Source: Thermoplasmata archaeon
Lineage (GTDB): Archaea; Thermoplasmatota; Thermoplasmata; Lutacidiplasmatales; UBA184
Direction of reading: 5' to 3'
Assembly (NCBI GenBank): GCA_030042955.1
Contig: JASHYQ010000226.1
Span: 1-10,506, forward strand
Length of the DNA stretch: 10,506 bases
Positions 7,637-10,506 of this stretch are shown here, one piece after another. The position numbers and the translations under genes are program-made. Each line of letters opens with the position of its first letter. The first letter of the stretch is position 1. The notes under the pieces are model-generated. The model worked only from the letters and a program-made list of their open reading frames with translations, was not told the origin of the DNA and made no database searches.

Positions 7637-7782
7637 TCGCCGACTCGAACCGAAGGGGGCCGCACGAAGTTGACGGCTCAGGCCCGAACAGGAGAAAAAC
7701 CAGCCACCGGAGGGCTCAAACCGTTGGTTCGATCCCCTGTCCACTCCCACAGGGCCACAGGGGTCGGTCGCAGAAGTGGAAT
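7637..7782. other. Intergenic region after the HTH_10 gene
   Basis: No gene or clear terminator is seen. A ggttcgatccc string at about 7729-7739 looks like a tRNA T-loop but has no pairing stem around it. Confidence 0.4.
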
Positions 7783-8105
7783 AGCCCCGAGCGGATCCGC
7801 TGGTTGTTACATCGCAATGGGATACACGACCGTCTAAAACATGCAACGCCGCGACGACGGTAAGACGACCCCCGGCACTCGATCGTAAAGAGACCCCGAG
7901 CCATCGCACGAAGCGCGGAGGACGCATCGGAACAGGACGGTTGCCGTCCCGTCAGAGGTCTGGGGGGGTGGTTACAGAAACCCGTTCGTAACAAAGGGTA
8001 GGCTCGCAGGAGGCTCCCCTATCCATCACTTGGCCGTTTCGAACTCACTCCCGCAGCTTGTTACGGCTGGTGGGGGCTTAATCTAAGAAAGACCGTTCTC
8101 GGGTC
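7783..8105 (+). repeat. Non-coding leader repeat, copy C, beginning with the tRNA-Gln 3'-end core
   Basis: The core agccccgagcggat (7783-7796, plus the matching t at 7782) repeats the tRNA-Gln 3' end. Then come ttacatcgcaatgggatac from 7807, gcaacgccgcgacgacgg (7843-7860), gacccccggcactcgat (7867-7883), a ccgtcagaggtc block near 7951 and a gaggctcc block near 8011, all in the order seen in copy A. The last 40 bases match copy B and hold the promoter of cyclase 3. Since transcription seems to start at the end of the element, most of it is probably regulatory or recombination DNA rather than an mRNA leader. Confidence 0.78.
8073..8086 (+). promoter_or_regulatory. Archaeal BRE/TATA-like promoter of cyclase 3
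   Basis: ggggcttaatctaa is identical to the element before cyclase 2, and its c at 8077 is again 29 bases before the start codon, here GTG 8106. This supports the GTG as start and a leaderless transcript. Confidence 0.7.
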
Positions 8106-10028
8106 GTGCCGAAGACCCGACGGCTGGCGGCCGTCATGTTCACCGACATGGTGGGGTACACCGCGGCCGCCCAGGTCGACGAAAAGGCCACGCTAGCGTT
8201 ACGCAACGAGCAGGAGGCTATCGTCCGTCCGCTGCTTACCAAGTTTCAGGGCCGGAAGGTGAAGTCCACCGGCGACGGGCTCCTGGTCGAGTTTGACAGT
8301 TCTCTCAAAGCGACCGAGTGTGCGATCAGTATCCAGCGGAAGCTTCACGAACGCAACGAAAGGGCCGGTGCTACCCCCATCAACTTACGGATCGGCATTC
8401 ACCTAGGGGATGTAGAACAACAAGGGGCTGACATTTTCGGCGATGCGGTAAACATCGCCTCTCGAATTCAGCCGGTCGCAGAGCCCGGCGGCATCTGCGT
8501 CTCGAACGCTGTCCATGAGCAGGTCTGGAACAAAATCTCCGACAGGCTCGAAAAACTCCCTCCGACGGCTCTTAAGGGACTACGGGTCCCAATGGACCTC
8601 TACCGGGTCGTCCTGCCGTGGACCGGTCCGGGGACCCAGTCCGAAACCCCGGGTCCGACCGGGATCGCAATCCTCCCGTTCACCAACATCAGTCCGGACC
8701 CGAAGGACGAGTACTTTGCTGACGGTCTCACCGAGGAGCTGATCACTGTGCTCTCCCAATTACGGGAGCTTCCGGTCATCGCACGCACGTCGGTGATGCA
8801 ATACAAGTCCACCACCAAGGCGGTGTCGCAGATCGGAACCGAGTTGGGTGTCGCCACACTGCTGGAGGGGAGCGTACGAAAAGCAGGGAACCGACTTCGG
8901 ATCACCGCGCAGTTGATTGATGTAGCGACTCAGCGGCATCTCTGGGCGAATTCCTATGACCGGGAACTCGATGACGTCTTCGCGATTCAGACCGAGATTG
9001 CAAGGCAGGTTTCGGAGGCCTTGAAGATCGAGCTACGGCCGGCCGAAGCGGAGCGTCTCGAAGCGAGACGCTCGGTTGGGCCGGACTCATACCTCGCCTA
9101 CCTGAAAGGGCGGGCCTTTCTTCACGGTAGCTCCAAAGCCTCGCTGGAGGAGGCGAAGGGGCAGTTCGAGCTCGCGATTTCCTTGGACTCCGACAATGCG
9201 GTTGCGCATGCGGGATTGGCCACCGTCATGTTCCTGCTCGGGATTTGGTACACGGAAGTTTCGCAAACGGAATGGGAGAAGACTGTCCGACGATTGGTAG
9301 ACCGGGCCATAAAGCTCGACCCGGATCTCGCCGAAGCCCACCAGGTCCTGGCGATTCTCCACTGGAGGGCCAACGAGTTTTCAGACATGGAAAAGGAGCT
9401 CAGAGTTGCTCTGACGCTCGACCCGAGCTATGCTCTGGCGCATAATCGGCTGGCACAATGCCTGCAAATGAAGGTCCGGATTGACGAAGCGCTCGTAGAG
9501 TTCACCCTGGCCGAAGCCGCCGATCCCCTTTGGGTCAACAACCTCGCGATGTTCGCCATCACACTCATCTGGCTCGGTCGCCTGGACGAAGCGCTCCTCA
9601 AGATACAGAAGATAGGGGAACTGCAATCCGCCGGTCGATCGTATCATGGTATGCTTGCGAGCTACTACCTTGCCCGCTCCGAACTCGCGCAGTGCCTCTG
9701 CGAGCTCGAGCGGGCCGAGGAACTGGAAGTCGAACCCCGTTTCAAGCCGATTCTTCGTGCCCAGTACTACGCGTTGTCCGGTGAGAAGGAGAAGGCGCGA
9801 GCCCTTCTAAGGCGGGAAGAAACGATGCCGCAGTTCGGCCAAACATCGACTTCCATCGCCCAAATCTACGCCGAGCTGGGCGAGCTCGACGAGTGTTTTG
9901 GCTGGCTGGACAAGGCGTTCTTGGCTCACAATCTCCCGATCGCTGGCTTTCGGCTTAGCCCGAGACTCGAGCACGTCCGGAGCGACCCCAGATTCCAAGG
10001 ATTGTTGAAGAGGATGAACCTCGCGTAG
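8106..10028 (+). CDS. Class III adenylate cyclase fused to TolB-like and TPR domains (paralog 2)
   Basis: This 640-residue paralog of the protein at 3180 aligns with it from end to end with only small gaps in the TPR part. The cyclase domain (about 5-170) retains Asp14, Lys53, Asp57, Asp109, Asn116 and Arg120, so it should convert ATP to cAMP. The TolB-like domain (about 186-310) is the most conserved region between the two. The TPR region (about 325-640) diverges most, for example RSYHGMLASYYLARSELAQCL against YHGGLRDYSLARSDIAQGL, suggesting different partner proteins. Compared with its paralog, the strand before the second metal aspartate is KVKSTGDGLL rather than EIKSMGDGFL, a conservative change. 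GTG 8106 is the start by alignment and promoter spacing. Its stop is 109 bases from the tRNA-Gln 3' end, the same distance as from the paralog's stop to repeat D. Confidence 0.93.
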   Translation: MPKTRRLAAVMFTDMVGYTAAAQVDEKATLALRNEQEAIVRPLLTKFQGRKVKSTGDGLLVEFDSSLKATECAISIQRKLHERNERAGATPINLRIGIHLGDVEQQGADIFGDAVNIASRIQPVAEPGGICVSNAVHEQVWNKISDRLEKLPPTALKGLRVPMDLYRVVLPWTGPGTQSETPGPTGIAILPFTNISPDPKDEYFADGLTEELITVLSQLRELPVIARTSVMQYKSTTKAVSQIGTELGVATLLEGSVRKAGNRLRITAQLIDVATQRHLWANSYDRELDDVFAIQTEIARQVSEALKIELRPAEAERLEARRSVGPDSYLAYLKGRAFLHGSSKASLEEAKGQFELAISLDSDNAVAHAGLATVMFLLGIWYTEVSQTEWEKTVRRLVDRAIKLDPDLAEAHQVLAILHWRANEFSDMEKELRVALTLDPSYALAHNRLAQCLQMKVRIDEALVEFTLAEAADPLWVNNLAMFAITLIWLGRLDEALLKIQKIGELQSAGRSYHGMLASYYLARSELAQCLCELERAEELEVEPRFKPILRAQYYALSGEKEKARALLRREETMPQFGQTSTSIAQIYAELGELDECFGWLDKAFLAHNLPIAGFRLSPRLEHVRSDPRFQGLLKRMNLA

Positions 10029-10136
10029 CCGCCTGCGGATTGACCTCGCCCGGACAGTAAGACCCTTTGCTCCCGGAACGGCCGGCAGTAGGATATCTCA
10101 GCGACAATTGGTAACCCACTGACGAGCCATGAAATT

Positions 10137-10209
10137 TAGCCCCGAGCGGATTCGAACCGCTGTCGCCGGCTCCAAAGGCCAGCATGCTTGGCCACTACAC
10201 CACGGGGCT
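10137..10209 (-). tRNA. tRNA-Gln (anticodon TTG)
   Basis: Read on the minus strand it folds as a full cloverleaf of 73 bases. The acceptor stem pairs AGCCCCG with CGGGGCT and leaves discriminator A. The D stem GTGT/GCAT contains two wobble pairs. The anticodon stem CTGGC/GCCGG encloses loop CTTTGGA with anticodon TTG, which reads CAA. The T stem AGCGG/CCGCT encloses TTCGAAT. No CCA is encoded, common in archaea. Its 3' 12-17 bases recur four more times in the window, making it the probable anchor of a cassette array. Confidence 0.95.
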
Positions 10210-10230
10210 GGACTGACCACGGGGGTTCGT

Positions 10231-10243
10231 CATTAAATTAACC
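10231..10243. promoter_or_regulatory. TATA-like box shared by tRNA-Gln and pyruvate kinase
   Basis: On the minus strand ggttaatttaatg is centred 27 bases before the tRNA 5' end, the expected archaeal TATA distance. The box is nearly symmetrical, and on the plus strand cattaaattaacc could drive pyruvate kinase from about 10262, giving a leader of about 30 bases. Confidence 0.6.
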
Positions 10244-10292
10244 CTCCCTCCTCGCCCCGGAGGATATTAGGGCAGAGGACCTTGCGCGCCGC

Positions 10293-10506
10293 GTGCGTCG
10301 GACCAAGATCCTAGCCACCATCGGGCCTGCGACCGAGAGCCCCGAACGGCTCGCTTCGCTCCTCGCTGCAGGTGTCGACGCACTCCGGCTCAATTTCTCG
10401 CACGGCACGGACGACGAGCACCGGATGGTCCTTCGAAGGGTGCACGCGGTGGCGCGCGAGAAGCGCAAGGAGATTGCGGTGGTGGCCGATGTGCAGGGTC
10501 CAAAGA
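10293..10506 (+). CDS. pyk: Pyruvate kinase (5' part; 3' end outside window)
   Basis: The first 71 codons give MRRTKILATIGPATESPERL, the standard pyruvate kinase opening. RLNFSHG follows at about 33-39 (the conserved Arg-Asn-x-Ser-His substrate and potassium site), then DVQGPK just before the window edge, matching the family's DLQGPKIR. The enzyme transfers phosphate from phosphoenolpyruvate to ADP, giving pyruvate and ATP, the last step of glycolysis. GTG 10293 fits the family's start. The frame is open upstream to a TAA at 10239, with an unlikely ATT at 10266 as the only alternative. A gaggac string at 10275-10280 is a possible but distant ribosome site. It is divergent from tRNA-Gln. Confidence 0.93.
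   Translation, partial: MRRTKILATIGPATESPERLASLLAAGVDALRLNFSHGTDDEHRMVLRRVHAVAREKRKEIAVVADVQGPK

Larger units (their letters stand above)
916..10149. mobile_element. Candidate tandem cassette array anchored at tRNA-Gln
   Basis: Five same-orientation copies of the tRNA-Gln 3'-end core (at 916, 2859, 5215, 7783 and the tRNA at 10138) split this stretch into four modules of 1943, 2356, 2568 and 2355 bases. Three modules carry a cyclase behind a related leader, and one carries MFS plus HTH_10. The pattern resembles repeated insertion into a tRNA 3' end, where each event restores the tRNA and leaves a copy of its end on the far side. No integrase, transposase or replication gene is present, so this remains a hypothesis. 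Confidence 0.4.

Noticed and set aside
7729..7739. T-loop-like ggttcgatccc, possible second tRNA
   Set aside because: The flanking bases do not form a T stem and no acceptor or anticodon arm is found.
944..7994. Similar minus-strand peptides in all three leader repeats (ECRGSS, RRRGVACF, CIPL)
   Set aside because: The frame is closed by a stop in copy A just after CIPL and the similarity stops where DNA similarity stops, so it follows from DNA repeat conservation, not from a conserved small protein.
916..10138. CRISPR array suggested by the regularly oriented short repeats
   Set aside because: The repeats are about 2 kb apart with genes between them; there are no spacer-sized intervals.

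Overview
The window looks archaeal, most likely a GC-rich member of the Thermoplasmatota or a related euryarchaeal group (inference). The evidence is a Bat-like HTH_10 regulator, promoters with a purine-rich BRE and an AT-rich box about 25 bases before start codons that lack a leader, and a tRNA-Gln gene with no encoded CCA and its own TATA-like box.

Layout: (1) 1-732, minus strand, the front 244 codons of a membrane-bound YdjM/DUF457-type predicted hydrolase, running off the left edge. (2) 916-2833, a non-coding repeat (copy A) and a class III adenylate cyclase with a novel-looking N-terminus: helical region, six-cysteine cluster, PDZ-like domain, cyclase. (3) 2859-5105, repeat copy B and a cyclase-TolB-like-TPR protein. 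(4) 5214-7636, a short repeat core, a 14-helix-type MFS exporter (minus) and a divergent HTH_10 regulator, separated by a perfect 20-bp palindrome. (5) 7783-10028, repeat copy C and a second cyclase-TolB-like-TPR protein, paralogous to the first. (6) 10137-10209, tRNA-Gln(TTG) on the minus strand. (7) 10293 onward, the start of pyruvate kinase.

The most striking feature is architectural. A 12-17 base sequence identical to the 3' end of the tRNA-Gln gene (acceptor plus T-stem strand) recurs in the same orientation at 916, 2859, 5215 and 7783, before the intact tRNA at 10138. It divides the window into four modules. Modules 2 and 4, the two cyclase-TolB-TPR units, are 2356 and 2355 bases from repeat to repeat, with almost equal leaders (321 and 323 bases) and equal trailers. 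The duplicated unit therefore ends at, or includes, the tRNA 3' sequence. I read this as a tandem array of small cargo cassettes accreted at a tRNA-Gln 3' end. No integrase is visible, so the mechanism is open.

Functionally, the three cyclases keep all six canonical catalytic residues and probably make cAMP in response to different inputs (cysteine cluster/PDZ versus TolB/TPR). The MFS pump and HTH_10 regulator form a plausible regulator-exporter pair. The hydrolase and pyruvate kinase look like chromosomal flanks.
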